From assembly GCA_027036355.1 (NCBI GenBank), contig JALVQZ010000125.1:1-38420 (forward strand): a DNA stretch of 38,420 nt. Reading direction: 5' to 3'. Origin of the DNA: Acidimicrobiia bacterium. Its GTDB lineage: Bacteria; Actinomycetota; Acidimicrobiia; Spongiisociales; UBA5794. The notes under the pieces were generated by a model. That model saw only the letters and a program-made list of their open reading frames with translations, was not told where the DNA came from and searched no databases. This document shows positions 23,520 to 31,578 of this stretch, piece after piece. The stretch's first letter is position 1. Each line of letters opens with the position of its first letter. Made by a program: the position numbers and the translations under genes.

Positions 23520-24594
23520 ACGGCCTCGACCGATGTCGCTGTTCCCTCTCGGGGTGGCGGCGTTCGCGGCGGGGGTGGCGATCACCGCGGTTCCGGGATC
23601 GACGCCGGTCGCGCTGCGGGTGGCGACCTTGGCGGTGTTCGTCGCCGCCTATGTGTGGGCGGCGTCGGTCGAGATCATCGTCCGGCAGCGGTCCGGTGGA
23701 GATCGCCGCTGGTCGGTGCTCCCGCGGCCGGTCCTCGACAGCGTGGTGGACGCGCATCTGGCCACCCGGGCCCACGAGGACGCCCTTCGTTCCGCCATCC
23801 AGCGGGAGCGCATCGCCGGCCTGGAGCTCGAGATCCGGGCTGCGGCCGCGGCGGAGGCACAGCGCCGTGTCGAGGAGCTCAACGCGGAACTCGAGGCGTT
23901 CACGTTCTCCGCATCGCACGACCTGGCCGTCCCTCTCAAGACGATCCGGGCGTTCGTCGCGCTCTTGGAGGAATCGGACGGCCATCGCCTGGGTGAGGAG
24001 GGACGCGAGTACCTCGCTCGGGTGGGCAACATCGCGGCCCGGATGGAGGAGCTGATCGGCGACCTGCTGTCGCTGGCGAGGATGCGGCGCGACGCCGACC
24101 CCGAACCGGCGCTCGTCGACGTGCGTGGCCTCGTCGACGAGGTCGCCGGCGACGTGGAACGAGCCGTCGGCAAGCCCATCGACGTCCGGGTGGTGGGCGA
24201 CGTCGCCGAGCTGCTGGCTCCGCCATCGCGGCTGCGAGCCATCCTGCAGAACCTCATCCACAACGGCGCCAAGTACAACGACCACGAGCGGCCGTCGATC
24301 AGGGTGCTCGTGGACGCCGGGGACCGGTTCGCGTCGCTGGTGATCATGGACGACGGCATCGGGGTGGCCGAGGGCGACCGGGAACGGATCTTCGAGCTGT
24401 TCGTCAGAGGCACGGACCATCTCGGGCTGCCGGGAACCGGCGCCGGCCTGGCGATCGCCCGGCGCGCCGCTCGATCCCTCGGCGGCGACCTCTGGTTGGA
24501 GACGACCGGACCGGAGGGAACCACCTTCTGTCTCACCATCCCCCGAACGGCGGTCCCCGAGCACGGGGCCGGCCGGCCGGCGTCGGTCGCTTGA
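23509..24594 (+). CDS. Membrane histidine kinase 1
   Basis: The 361-residue kinase has two membrane helices (about 10-28 and 36-56), a coiled coil (about 90-132) and a HisKA domain with the H-box ASHDLAVPLK (H137). The catalytic domain follows, with N box NLIHNGAKYN (N251), DDGIG (280-284) and GTGAGLAI (308-315). There is no PAS, HAMP or large extracellular sensor domain, so the signal may be membrane state or a partner protein. The start could also be the ATG at 23533, which avoids the 11-base overlap with the CheY-like gene. Neither has a clear ribosome-binding site. The next kinase follows with a four-base overlap. Confidence 0.88.
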   Translation: MSPERPRPMSLFPLGVAAFAAGVAITAVPGSTPVALRVATLAVFVAAYVWAASVEIIVRQRSGGDRRWSVLPRPVLDSVVDAHLATRAHEDALRSAIQRERIAGLELEIRAAAAAEAQRRVEELNAELEAFTFSASHDLAVPLKTIRAFVALLEESDGHRLGEEGREYLARVGNIAARMEELIGDLLSLARMRRDADPEPALVDVRGLVDEVAGDVERAVGKPIDVRVVGDVAELLAPPSRLRAILQNLIHNGAKYNDHERPSIRVLVDAGDRFASLVIMDDGIGVAEGDRERIFELFVRGTDHLGLPGTGAGLAIARRAARSLGGDLWLETTGPEGTTFCLTIPRTAVPEHGAGRPASVA

Positions 24595-25712
24595 ACCCGG
24601 TGACCGAGCGGACCCCGGAGAGTCCTCAAGGCCTCGAGGGACCTGCCGACGGGTACGCCGCTATGGATCGGAGACACAAGACCATCATCCGTGGGGTCCT
24701 GATCGGGTTCCTGGTCGGGTCGATCTTCCCCCTCGTCGCCCTCGTCGTCGGCAGCGCCACCACCGGATCGGCCTCCATCGTCGACCTCCGGCGCGCCCAG
24801 CCGGTCACGTGGATCATCGACTTCTTCCCGTTCGCCCTCGCCGCCCTCGGTGGGCTCCTGGCCAGCGCCTCGTTCCGTTTCCGGGTCCTCGAGGAGCACA
24901 CCGAGGAGATCGCCCACCGGGTGATCGAGGAGTGGACGACCCAGATCCACGACACCAACGCCGAGATCGCCCGCTCCGCCCAATCCCAGGCGAAGTTCTT
25001 CGCCGCCCTGTCCCACGACATGCGGACGCCGCTGTCGGCCATCATCGGGTTCTCGACGCTCATCGAGGAGGAGGAGCAGGACCCCGAACTCGTGCGGGCC
25101 ATGGCCAGCGACATCCGGTCGTCGGCGACCCAGGTCCTCACCATGGTCAACGACCTCCTCGACGCCGCCCGGATGGACTCGGGGAAGATCGACATCGAGG
25201 TCGTCGACGTCGACACCGAGCAGATGATCAAGGACATCGCCAGGCACATGGGACCCCTCGCGGACGAGAAGCACCTGGACATGTCGCTCGATCTCGAACC
25301 GGGCGTCGAGTGTCGGGCCGATCCGCAGCGCCTCCGTCAGATCCTGATCAACCTCCTGTCCAACGCCGTGAAGTACACCGACGAAGGCGGCATCTGGATC
25401 CGGACCCGCTCGGTCGCCCGCAAGGTCTTCGTGGAGGTCCAGGACAGCGGTGCGGGCATCGCGCCGGAGGACGTGCCCGCGGTCTTCACCCCCTTCGAGC
25501 AGACCACCGTCGCCCAGCAGCGGGTCGACTCGACCGGCCTCGGGTTGCCCATCTCGCTGGGGCTGGCCCAGGCGATGGGTGGCACCATCGAGTTCCACTC
25601 GGAAGGCCCGGGGAAGGGCAGCACGTTCACGCTGATCCTCCCGGCGGCGACGGGCGAGGAAGCCGAGCCGCGGGTCGCCACCCTTCCCACCCTCGTGTCC
25701 TCGGCGGCGTGA
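24591..25712 (+). CDS. Membrane histidine kinase 2
   Basis: The 373-residue kinase has two membrane helices (about 31-55 and 75-93) separated by a short loop, and a coiled linker (about 98-135). HisKA carries LSHDMRTPLSAIIGFS (H142), and HATPase has NLLSNAVKY (N258), DSGAGI (285-290) and GLGLPI. It resembles kinase 1 in plan but keeps a more canonical H-box, so the two are probably not recent duplicates. The start is uncertain: TTG 24591 overlaps the previous stop (TTGA), GTG 24600 is close by, and ATG 24663 would begin just before the first helix. No receiver domain is attached. The CheY-like protein upstream is the obvious candidate partner. Confidence 0.87.
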   Translation: MNPVTERTPESPQGLEGPADGYAAMDRRHKTIIRGVLIGFLVGSIFPLVALVVGSATTGSASIVDLRRAQPVTWIIDFFPFALAALGGLLASASFRFRVLEEHTEEIAHRVIEEWTTQIHDTNAEIARSAQSQAKFFAALSHDMRTPLSAIIGFSTLIEEEEQDPELVRAMASDIRSSATQVLTMVNDLLDAARMDSGKIDIEVVDVDTEQMIKDIARHMGPLADEKHLDMSLDLEPGVECRADPQRLRQILINLLSNAVKYTDEGGIWIRTRSVARKVFVEVQDSGAGIAPEDVPAVFTPFEQTTVAQQRVDSTGLGLPISLGLAQAMGGTIEFHSEGPGKGSTFTLILPAATGEEAEPRVATLPTLVSSAA

Positions 25713-25720
25713 CGGCCGCC

Positions 25721-25747
25721 TCAAGTGCGCCGGCGCGATGCCGATGA
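25721..25747 (+). promoter_or_regulatory. Sigma-28/WhiG-type promoter upstream of cheA
   Basis: TCAAGTGC (25721-25728), 11 bases, GCCGATGA (25740-25747). The -10 part is the nearest of the set to GCCGATAA. The cheA GTG lies 42 bases downstream, with GAGAGGGG as ribosome-binding site. Confidence 0.65.
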
Positions 25748-25788
25748 ACCCTGAGAGCCGCAAGGCGCAGACGTGAGAGGGGATTCGG

Positions 25789-28497
25789 GTGTCCTGGAGC
25801 ACTGATCCAGAGCTCCATCGCATGTTCGTCGACGAGATCGCGCAACGGTCGCGAACGCTCGTCGAAGGGGCGGACGCGATCGAGATGGGAGCCGCCGACG
25901 ACGAGTTGGCCGGCTCCATGCTGCGCGAAGGCCACACGATCAAGGGCACGGGCCGGGTCATGGGGTACGAGGCGGTCTCGCTGGCGGGATTGATGCTGGA
26001 GGACGTCTGGCGGTGGATCCACCAGGGCGCCGTCGAGCCGTTCCCGGCACTCGCCGCGGCGCTCCGGAACCTCGCCGAGGCCCTCCCCGATGCCGTCGAC
26101 GATCCCGACCTGCTGGTCGACCCCATGCTGGCGGTCCATGCGGCCTTCGACGGCGTCGACCTCCCCGACGCGTTGCCGCTGCCGCTCCGCGACGACGCGA
26201 ACGAGGCGACCCAGGACGCCGACGACGGCGATGGGGCGGTCGTGATCCCGTTCGAGCCGCGCGCGGCCGCCGTCGCCGAGGAACCGGCCGGCGGCGTTGA
26301 TGACGGCGAGGAGCCCGCCGTCGCCGTCGAGGATGCCGACCGGCTCGACGAGCCGGAGGACGATGCGGTCGATCCGGAGGCTGCGGCCGCCCTCGAGTCG
26401 CTCGAGGGACTCGCCGAGATCCAGGAGGAACCCGATGAGGTCGTCGACGAAGTCGACGGCGACGTCGCCTCGGCGGCGGGGGACCGGGACGCGGAGGACG
26501 ACGACCAGGACGCGGGGGAGGAGGACCGAGCCGCGGAGGACGGCGAGGAAGGCGACGCCGACGAGGCGGCCGCCGACGTCGTCGAAGAGCCCGTCCCGTC
26601 GGAACCCGAGCACGTCGCCGCGGCCGTGGACGAGCCGCGGGACGTCGTCCACCACGAGGCCTCCGGTGCGTTCCTCGAGTTCAGCGTCGAGGCCGTCGGA
26701 CCCGAGCCCCGCCCGGTCATCGAAGTGGACATCGAACATGCCCCCGTCGAGTTCGACCCCGAATGGGACCTCGACCCCGTCCCCGAGCCCGCCGGCTTGG
26801 CCGTGTTCGACCCCGACGACCGGCAGGACGGGGCGCCGGTCGCCGACGTCGAGATCGCCGAGAGGGTCGCCCCGGCGCACGCCCCCGACCTCGGCGGGCT
26901 CCTCGGAGCGCTCGAGACGTGGGCCAGCGCCGAGTCCGTGGTCGTCAAGGCCGGCCAGCTGTACCGCATGATCAACGAGCTGGCAGGGGTGAGCCTCGAG
27001 CTGGAGGCCGCCTCCAAGCGGGCCGACGCCCTCGTCGCCCTCACCTCGGGAACGACCGTCGGCGAGGACACCGCCGAGATCGCGGCGGCGCTGCGCACCC
27101 TGGTCGAGACCACCAGGACGCTGGAAGACGAGGCGCTGGACCTGGCCTCCGTCAAGCTGTCGACCGTCACCAGCACCCTCCCCCAGCTCGCCCGCTACCT
27201 GGGCAAGAAGACCGGCAAGGCGGTCGCCCTCGAGCTCGTCGGCGACGACGTCCTCGTCGACCGGCAGATCGCCGACCGGATCGGCGAACCGATCCGCCAT
27301 CTCGTCGTCAACGCCATCGCCCACGGGATCGAGCTCCCCGACGTGCGAACCGAGCGCGGCAAGCCCCCCACCGGCTCGATCTCCGTCCACGTCGCCGTCG
27401 AGGAAGGCAAGCTCATCGTCGAGGTCGCCGACGACGGCGCCGGGATCGACTGGGGCGCGGTCGCCGAGCGGGCCCAGGCCGAGGGTCTCGCCGGCGACGA
27501 CGCCGGCGAGGAGGAGCTCCGCAGCGTCCTCACCAAGGACGGGTTCTCCACCAGCCCGCAGCTCGACGACCTGGCCGGCGACGGCACGGGATTGGCCAAG
27601 GTCCGGGCCGTCACCGAGGAGCTCTACGGGACGTTCACGATCGAGTCGGATCCCGACCAGGGCACCATCGTCACCCTCACCGTGCCCACCCATCGCGCCC
27701 TCCAGAAGGCGCTGGTCGTCCGCGCCGGCCGCCAGCACTGGGGCGTCCCCGAGACGGCAGTGGACGCGGTCATGCCCCTCGGCGCGGCCCATGCCTCGGT
27801 GGTCGCCGGCGGATCCAAGATGGTGTGGAAGGCCAAGGAGATCCCCGTCGTCTTGTTCGCCACCCTGGTCGGCACCGAACCGTCGGGCCTGCCGACCCAT
27901 CTCGTCATCGTGTCCGCCCCCACCGGAGCGATCGCGGTCGGCGTGGAAGAGCTGATCGGTTCCCGCGAGGTCGCCGCCAAGGAGCTCGGTCCCCTCGTCA
28001 GCGGACCCGACTTCGTCACGGGCGCCGCCCTGCTCGGCGGCGACGAGGTGGTGCTCCTCGTCGACGCCGCCCGCCTGGCCGAACGCCACAGCGTCGTGGA
28101 AGCCAAGCCGATCGGGCCGATCCGGAGCATCCTCATCGTCGACGACTCGAAGGGCGTGCAGGAGGTCCTGGCGGCGGCGCTCAGCTCGAGCGGCTTCGCC
28201 ACCTACACGACCGGGTCGGTCTCCGAGGCGCTCAAGGTGCTCGCCGTGCGCGACATCGACGCCATCGTGGTCGACTTCTCGATGCCCCGAGCGGACGGGG
28301 TCGCGCTGGTGCACATGGTCCGAGGTCGCTTCGGTGCCATCCCGATCGTGATGCTGTCGGGCGTCGCCACCGACGAGGACCGGAAGCGGGCGGAGGAGGC
28401 CGGTGTCGACGCGTTCTTCGACAAGGCCGACTTCAGGGAGGGCGTCCTCGCCGAGACGCTGCGAGAGCTGATCGAACGGGCGGAAACCGCCGGGTAG
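25789..28497 (+). CDS. cheA: CheA-type histidine kinase with C-terminal receiver domain
   Basis: The 902-residue protein has an Hpt (P1) domain (about 5-125) with phospho-accepting H49 (GHTIKGTG), then about 230 residues rich in Asp, Glu, Ala and Val in place of a P2 domain. A dimerisation region follows (about 370-440). The ATPase P4 domain carries N box HLVVNAIAHGIE (near 504-515), DDGAGID (548-554) and GDGTGLAKV (near 596-604). A CheW-like P5 domain (about 637-765) is next, and last a receiver domain (about 777-900) with D785/D786, D829, S857 and K879. The kinase phosphorylates receivers from H49. The fused receiver may act as internal target or phosphate sink. No CheW, MCP, CheB or CheR gene is nearby. 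Confidence 0.92.
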   Translation: MSWSTDPELHRMFVDEIAQRSRTLVEGADAIEMGAADDELAGSMLREGHTIKGTGRVMGYEAVSLAGLMLEDVWRWIHQGAVEPFPALAAALRNLAEALPDAVDDPDLLVDPMLAVHAAFDGVDLPDALPLPLRDDANEATQDADDGDGAVVIPFEPRAAAVAEEPAGGVDDGEEPAVAVEDADRLDEPEDDAVDPEAAAALESLEGLAEIQEEPDEVVDEVDGDVASAAGDRDAEDDDQDAGEEDRAAEDGEEGDADEAAADVVEEPVPSEPEHVAAAVDEPRDVVHHEASGAFLEFSVEAVGPEPRPVIEVDIEHAPVEFDPEWDLDPVPEPAGLAVFDPDDRQDGAPVADVEIAERVAPAHAPDLGGLLGALETWASAESVVVKAGQLYRMINELAGVSLELEAASKRADALVALTSGTTVGEDTAEIAAALRTLVETTRTLEDEALDLASVKLSTVTSTLPQLARYLGKKTGKAVALELVGDDVLVDRQIADRIGEPIRHLVVNAIAHGIELPDVRTERGKPPTGSISVHVAVEEGKLIVEVADDGAGIDWGAVAERAQAEGLAGDDAGEEELRSVLTKDGFSTSPQLDDLAGDGTGLAKVRAVTEELYGTFTIESDPDQGTIVTLTVPTHRALQKALVVRAGRQHWGVPETAVDAVMPLGAAHASVVAGGSKMVWKAKEIPVVLFATLVGTEPSGLPTHLVIVSAPTGAIAVGVEELIGSREVAAKELGPLVSGPDFVTGAALLGGDEVVLLVDAARLAERHSVVEAKPIGPIRSILIVDDSKGVQEVLAAALSSSGFATYTTGSVSEALKVLAVRDIDAIVVDFSMPRADGVALVHMVRGRFGAIPIVMLSGVATDEDRKRAEEAGVDAFFDKADFREGVLAETLRELIERAETAG

Positions 28498-28503
28498 CCG
28501 CTT

Positions 28504-28515
28504 CCCGGCGCCGGG
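28504..28515. repeat. 12-bp palindrome after cheA
   Basis: CCCGGCGCCGGG lies 7 bases after the cheA stop. It could fold only with a tiny loop and has no T-run, so its role as a terminator is doubtful. Confidence 0.35.
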
Positions 28516-28548
28516 TGACATCGATGTAGTTCGCCGGCGGAGCTTCGG

Positions 28549-28554
28549 TACACT
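28549..28554 (+). promoter_or_regulatory. Possible -10 element of a leaderless pcrA transcript
   Basis: TACACT ends 8 bases before the ATG at 28563, so transcription would begin at or within two bases of the start codon. No clear ribosome-binding site precedes the gene. The -35 (TAGTTC region) is weak. Confidence 0.4.
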
Positions 28555-28562
28555 CGGTGGCC

Positions 28563-30740
28563 ATGCCCGAGTCCGCCCTCCTGGAGAACCTCAACCCTGC
28601 CCAACGGGAGGCGGTCGCCGCGGTCGACGGTCCGGTGCTCGTCGTCGCCGGAGCGGGTTCGGGCAAGACCCGCGTGCTCACCCATCGGATCGCCCACCTG
28701 ATCCGCGACGTCGGCGTGTCGCCCTACTCGATCCTCGCCATCACGTTCACGAACAAGGCGGCGACCGAGATGAAGGACCGGGTCGCCGCCCTCGTCGGGC
28801 CGGTCGCCAACGACATGTGGGTGTCGACCTTCCACAGCGCCTGCGCCCGCATCCTCCGCCGGGAGGCGCCCAAGCTCGGGTACCGGTCGTCGTTCTCGAT
28901 CTACGACGAGTCGGACGCGCTGCGGCTCGTGACGATGTGCGTCAAGGACCTCGACATGGACCCGAAACGGTTCCCGCCCCGGTCGATCCGAGCCACCATC
29001 TCGAACGCCAAGAACGAGTTGATCGACTACGAGACGTTCGCCGGCAGCGACAGCGGCTTCTACCACGAGAAGGTCGCCGACGTGTACCGCCTCTACCAGC
29101 AGCGCCTCGTCGAAGCCTCGGCGTTGGACTTCGACGACATCTTGATGCTGACCGTCGAGGTGTTCCAAGCCTTCCCTGAGGTGCTCACCACCTATCAGGA
29201 ACGGTTCCGGTACCTGCTCGTCGACGAGTACCAGGACACGAACCACGCGCAGTACCTGTTCGTCAAGCTCCTCGCCGACGTCCACCGCAACGTCTGCGTC
29301 GTCGGAGACCAGGACCAGTCGATCTACCGGTTCCGCGGGGCGGACCTGCGCAACATCGTGGAGTTCGAACGCGACTATCCCGACGCCAAGGTGGTGCGCC
29401 TCGAGCAGAACTACCGGTCGACCCAGACGATCCTCGACGCCGCCAACGCGGTGATCGACCACAACCGGCAACGGAAACCGAAACGTCTGTGGACCGACCG
29501 CGGCTCGGGGGAGCGGATCGCCACCTACGAGGGTCAGGACGAACACGACGAGGCCGCGTTCGTCGCCGAGGAGGTGCAGCTCCTCGAGCAGCGGGGGATC
29601 CGCCTCTCCGACATCGCCGTGTTCTACCGGACCAACGCCCAGAGTCGCGTCCTGGAAGAGCTGTTCGTGCGCTTCGGGCTGCCGTATCAGGTCGTCGGCG
29701 GATTGAAGTACTACGACCGTCGCGAGGTCAAGGACGTCCTGTCGTACCTCAGAGCCATCGTGAACCCGGACGACCAGGTGGCCTTGAAGCGGATCATCAA
29801 CGTGCCGAAGCGTTCCATCGGCGACACCACCGTCGGACACGTCGACCGCCACGCCCAAGCCGCGGCGATCGGGTTCATGGAGGCGCTCCGGCAGGCCGGC
29901 GACAACGCCCGGTTGACGAGCCGTGCGCAACGCTCCATCGCCGGGTTCGTCGAGCTGATGGATCACCTCCGGCAGCGAGCCGTCGACGGTCCGAGAGCGG
30001 CCATCGAGGCCGTCCTCGACGCCACGGGCTACATGGACATGATCCGGTCGGAACGCACGATCGAGGCCCTGGGACGGCAGGAGAACCTGGAGGAGCTGGT
30101 CTCGGCCGTCGCCGAGTTCGAGGAGACCGGACCGGCGTCTCTGGGCGCCGAGCAGTGGGCCGAGATGGGCGGGATCGACAAGCTCGGCATGTTCCTCGAG
30201 TCCGTGAGCCTGGTCACCGACGTCGACGCCATGGAGAACGACGAGAAGGTCACGCTGATGACGTTGCACAACGCGAAGGGTCTCGAGTTCCCCATCGTGT
30301 TCATCACCGGGATGGAGGACGGCGTGTTCCCCCACATGCGTGCGCTCGGCGATCCCGACGAACTGGAGGAGGAACGCCGGCTCTGTTACGTCGGGATGAC
30401 CCGGGCCGAGGACCGGCTGTACCTGACCCGGGCCTGGAGCCGGAACCTGTACGGGCAGAACCACTACAACGGGCCGAGCCGGTTCCTCTCGGAGATCCCC
30501 GACCATCTGATGATCGAGACCGAACGCGATCGGCGCCGCCGGTCCGCCGCGGCCGAGCCGAAGGCGACCGTCTCGGCGGGCGAGATCACCGTCGGCGACC
30601 GGGTCCGCCACACCCACTGGGGGTTGGGCACCGTCTCGGAGATCGCCGGAGGCGGCGACCGGGCCGAGGCGATCGTCGTCTTCGACGACCAAGGCTCCAA
30701 ACGCCTCCTCCTCGCCTGGGCCCCCTTGGAGAAGGCCTGA
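28563..30740 (+). CDS. pcrA: ATP-dependent DNA helicase PcrA/UvrD
   Basis: This is a 3'-5' superfamily 1 helicase used in excision repair and clearing of transcription and replication blocks. The 725-residue protein has the Q motif LNPAQREAV, Walker A GAGSGKT (30-36), TFTNKAATEM, Walker B VDEYQDTN, motif III GDQDQSIYRFRGAD, TLHNAKGLEFPIVF and motif VI VGMTRAEDRLYLT. The C-terminal 60 residues (VGDRVRHTHWGLGTVSEI...) form the tudor-like domain that binds RNA polymerase in PcrA. The GTG at 28557 is an alternative start two codons earlier. It is unrelated to the flagellar genes before it. Confidence 0.97.
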   Translation: MPESALLENLNPAQREAVAAVDGPVLVVAGAGSGKTRVLTHRIAHLIRDVGVSPYSILAITFTNKAATEMKDRVAALVGPVANDMWVSTFHSACARILRREAPKLGYRSSFSIYDESDALRLVTMCVKDLDMDPKRFPPRSIRATISNAKNELIDYETFAGSDSGFYHEKVADVYRLYQQRLVEASALDFDDILMLTVEVFQAFPEVLTTYQERFRYLLVDEYQDTNHAQYLFVKLLADVHRNVCVVGDQDQSIYRFRGADLRNIVEFERDYPDAKVVRLEQNYRSTQTILDAANAVIDHNRQRKPKRLWTDRGSGERIATYEGQDEHDEAAFVAEEVQLLEQRGIRLSDIAVFYRTNAQSRVLEELFVRFGLPYQVVGGLKYYDRREVKDVLSYLRAIVNPDDQVALKRIINVPKRSIGDTTVGHVDRHAQAAAIGFMEALRQAGDNARLTSRAQRSIAGFVELMDHLRQRAVDGPRAAIEAVLDATGYMDMIRSERTIEALGRQENLEELVSAVAEFEETGPASLGAEQWAEMGGIDKLGMFLESVSLVTDVDAMENDEKVTLMTLHNAKGLEFPIVFITGMEDGVFPHMRALGDPDELEEERRLCYVGMTRAEDRLYLTRAWSRNLYGQNHYNGPSRFLSEIPDHLMIETERDRRRRSAAAEPKATVSAGEITVGDRVRHTHWGLGTVSEIAGGGDRAEAIVVFDDQGSKRLLLAWAPLEKA

Positions 30741-30750
30741 GGGGGCGGGT

Positions 30751-30794
30751 CCCGACGGAGCCCTGGACGCCGGAGCGGAATGCGCGCCGTCGGG
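30751..30794. repeat. 8-bp inverted repeat between pcrA and the peroxiredoxin gene
   Basis: CCCGACGG (30751-30758) and CCGTCGGG (30787-30794) are perfect inverted copies 28 bases apart. It may be an end signal for pcrA or an operator for the next gene. TTGTCG (30800-30805) and GATAAG (30824-30829), 18 bases apart, are a weak promoter candidate downstream. Confidence 0.35.
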
Positions 30795-30836
30795 CAGGGT
30801 TGTCGTCTTCGATGGAGGCGAGCGATAAGGAGCATC

Positions 30837-31481
30837 ATGACCCTGCGTGAGAAGCTGGAAGCCCGCAAGGCGGCCTCCGCCGACAGGACCCCTGACCATG
30901 TCAAGGCCGTGATGGGCCGGTCACTCGAAGCGCTCCGGCACTCGGGGATCGTGGGACGGGCGCTGGCGGTCGGGGACGAAGCCCCCGATTTCACGCTCCC
31001 GAACGCCACCGGCGAGCCCGTGCACCTCGCCGAGCTGCTCGCCGCGGGACCGGTCGTGATCTCGTTCTACCGCGGCGGCTGGTGCCCGTACTGCAACCTG
31101 GAGCTGGCCGCCCTCCAGGAGGCCGTCGCCGACCTCGAGGCCGCCGGCGCCGGTCTCGTCGCCATCTCTCCCAACCTGCCGGACGAGTCGCTGACCACCG
31201 CCGAACGCCACGCGCTGACGTTCCCGGTCCTGTCGGATGTCGGCAACGTCGTCGCCCGCCGGTTCGGCCTCGTCTTCGAGGTGCCCGACGACCTCGAGGC
31301 CGTGTACCGGGCCATGGGCCACGACATCGGCAAGGCCAACGGCGCCGATCGCTGGGAGATCCCCCTCCCGGCCACCTACGTCGTCGACCCCGGCGGCACG
31401 ATCCGTTTCGCCTTCGTCGACGCCGACTACCGCCTTCGCGCCGAGCCCGCCGACGTCATCGAGATCCTCCAGACCCTCTGA
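30837..31481 (+). CDS. Peroxiredoxin-like thioredoxin-fold protein (AhpC/TSA family)
   Basis: The 214-residue protein starts at ATG with AAGGAG 4 bases upstream. After a basic N-terminal helix (about 1-40), the redoxin fold runs from VGDEAPDFTLPNATGEPVHL to ATYVVDPGGTIRFAFVDADYRLR. The active site is FYRGGWCPYCNLEL, with C83 and C86 as a CxxC pair. This type is annotated as peroxiredoxin-like and reduces peroxides or acts as a disulfide reductase. A free-standing thiol peroxidase of the AhpC type would have a TxxC site instead. No signal peptide is seen, so it should be cytoplasmic. It lies between pcrA and a flavoprotein gene and shows no link to motility. Confidence 0.9.
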   Translation: MTLREKLEARKAASADRTPDHVKAVMGRSLEALRHSGIVGRALAVGDEAPDFTLPNATGEPVHLAELLAAGPVVISFYRGGWCPYCNLELAALQEAVADLEAAGAGLVAISPNLPDESLTTAERHALTFPVLSDVGNVVARRFGLVFEVPDDLEAVYRAMGHDIGKANGADRWEIPLPATYVVDPGGTIRFAFVDADYRLRAEPADVIEILQTL

Positions 31482-31563
31482 CGGGCGGCGGCGGCCCGTC
31501 GACGGGTCGGGGTCGTCGTGGTTCGCGAGGGGGGAATCCTCCGCAGAAGGCTCCCTGTCGCCC

Positions 31564-31569
31564 TACCAT
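31564..31569 (+). promoter_or_regulatory. Possible -10 element of a leaderless flavoprotein transcript
   Basis: TACCAT ends 9 bases before the ATG at 31579, in a region without a ribosome-binding site. No good -35 is visible. Confidence 0.3.
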
Positions 31570-31578
31570 CGTCACACC

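Noticed and set aside
25741-25790. Possible cyclic di-GMP (GEMM) riboswitch in the cheA leader
   Set aside because: Only a small GCC-GCAA-GGC hairpin is present. The conserved GEMM blocks are absent and the leader is too short.
28504-28515. Palindrome CCCGGCGCCGGG as a terminator for cheA
   Set aside because: No room for a proper loop and no T-run. Kept only as a repeat.
23649-28521. Very long open frames on the - strand opposite the kinase and cheA genes (up to about 1175 codons)
   Set aside because: GC-rich codon bias removes stops from other frames. The products are low-complexity and show no motifs, and the + strand genes are certain.
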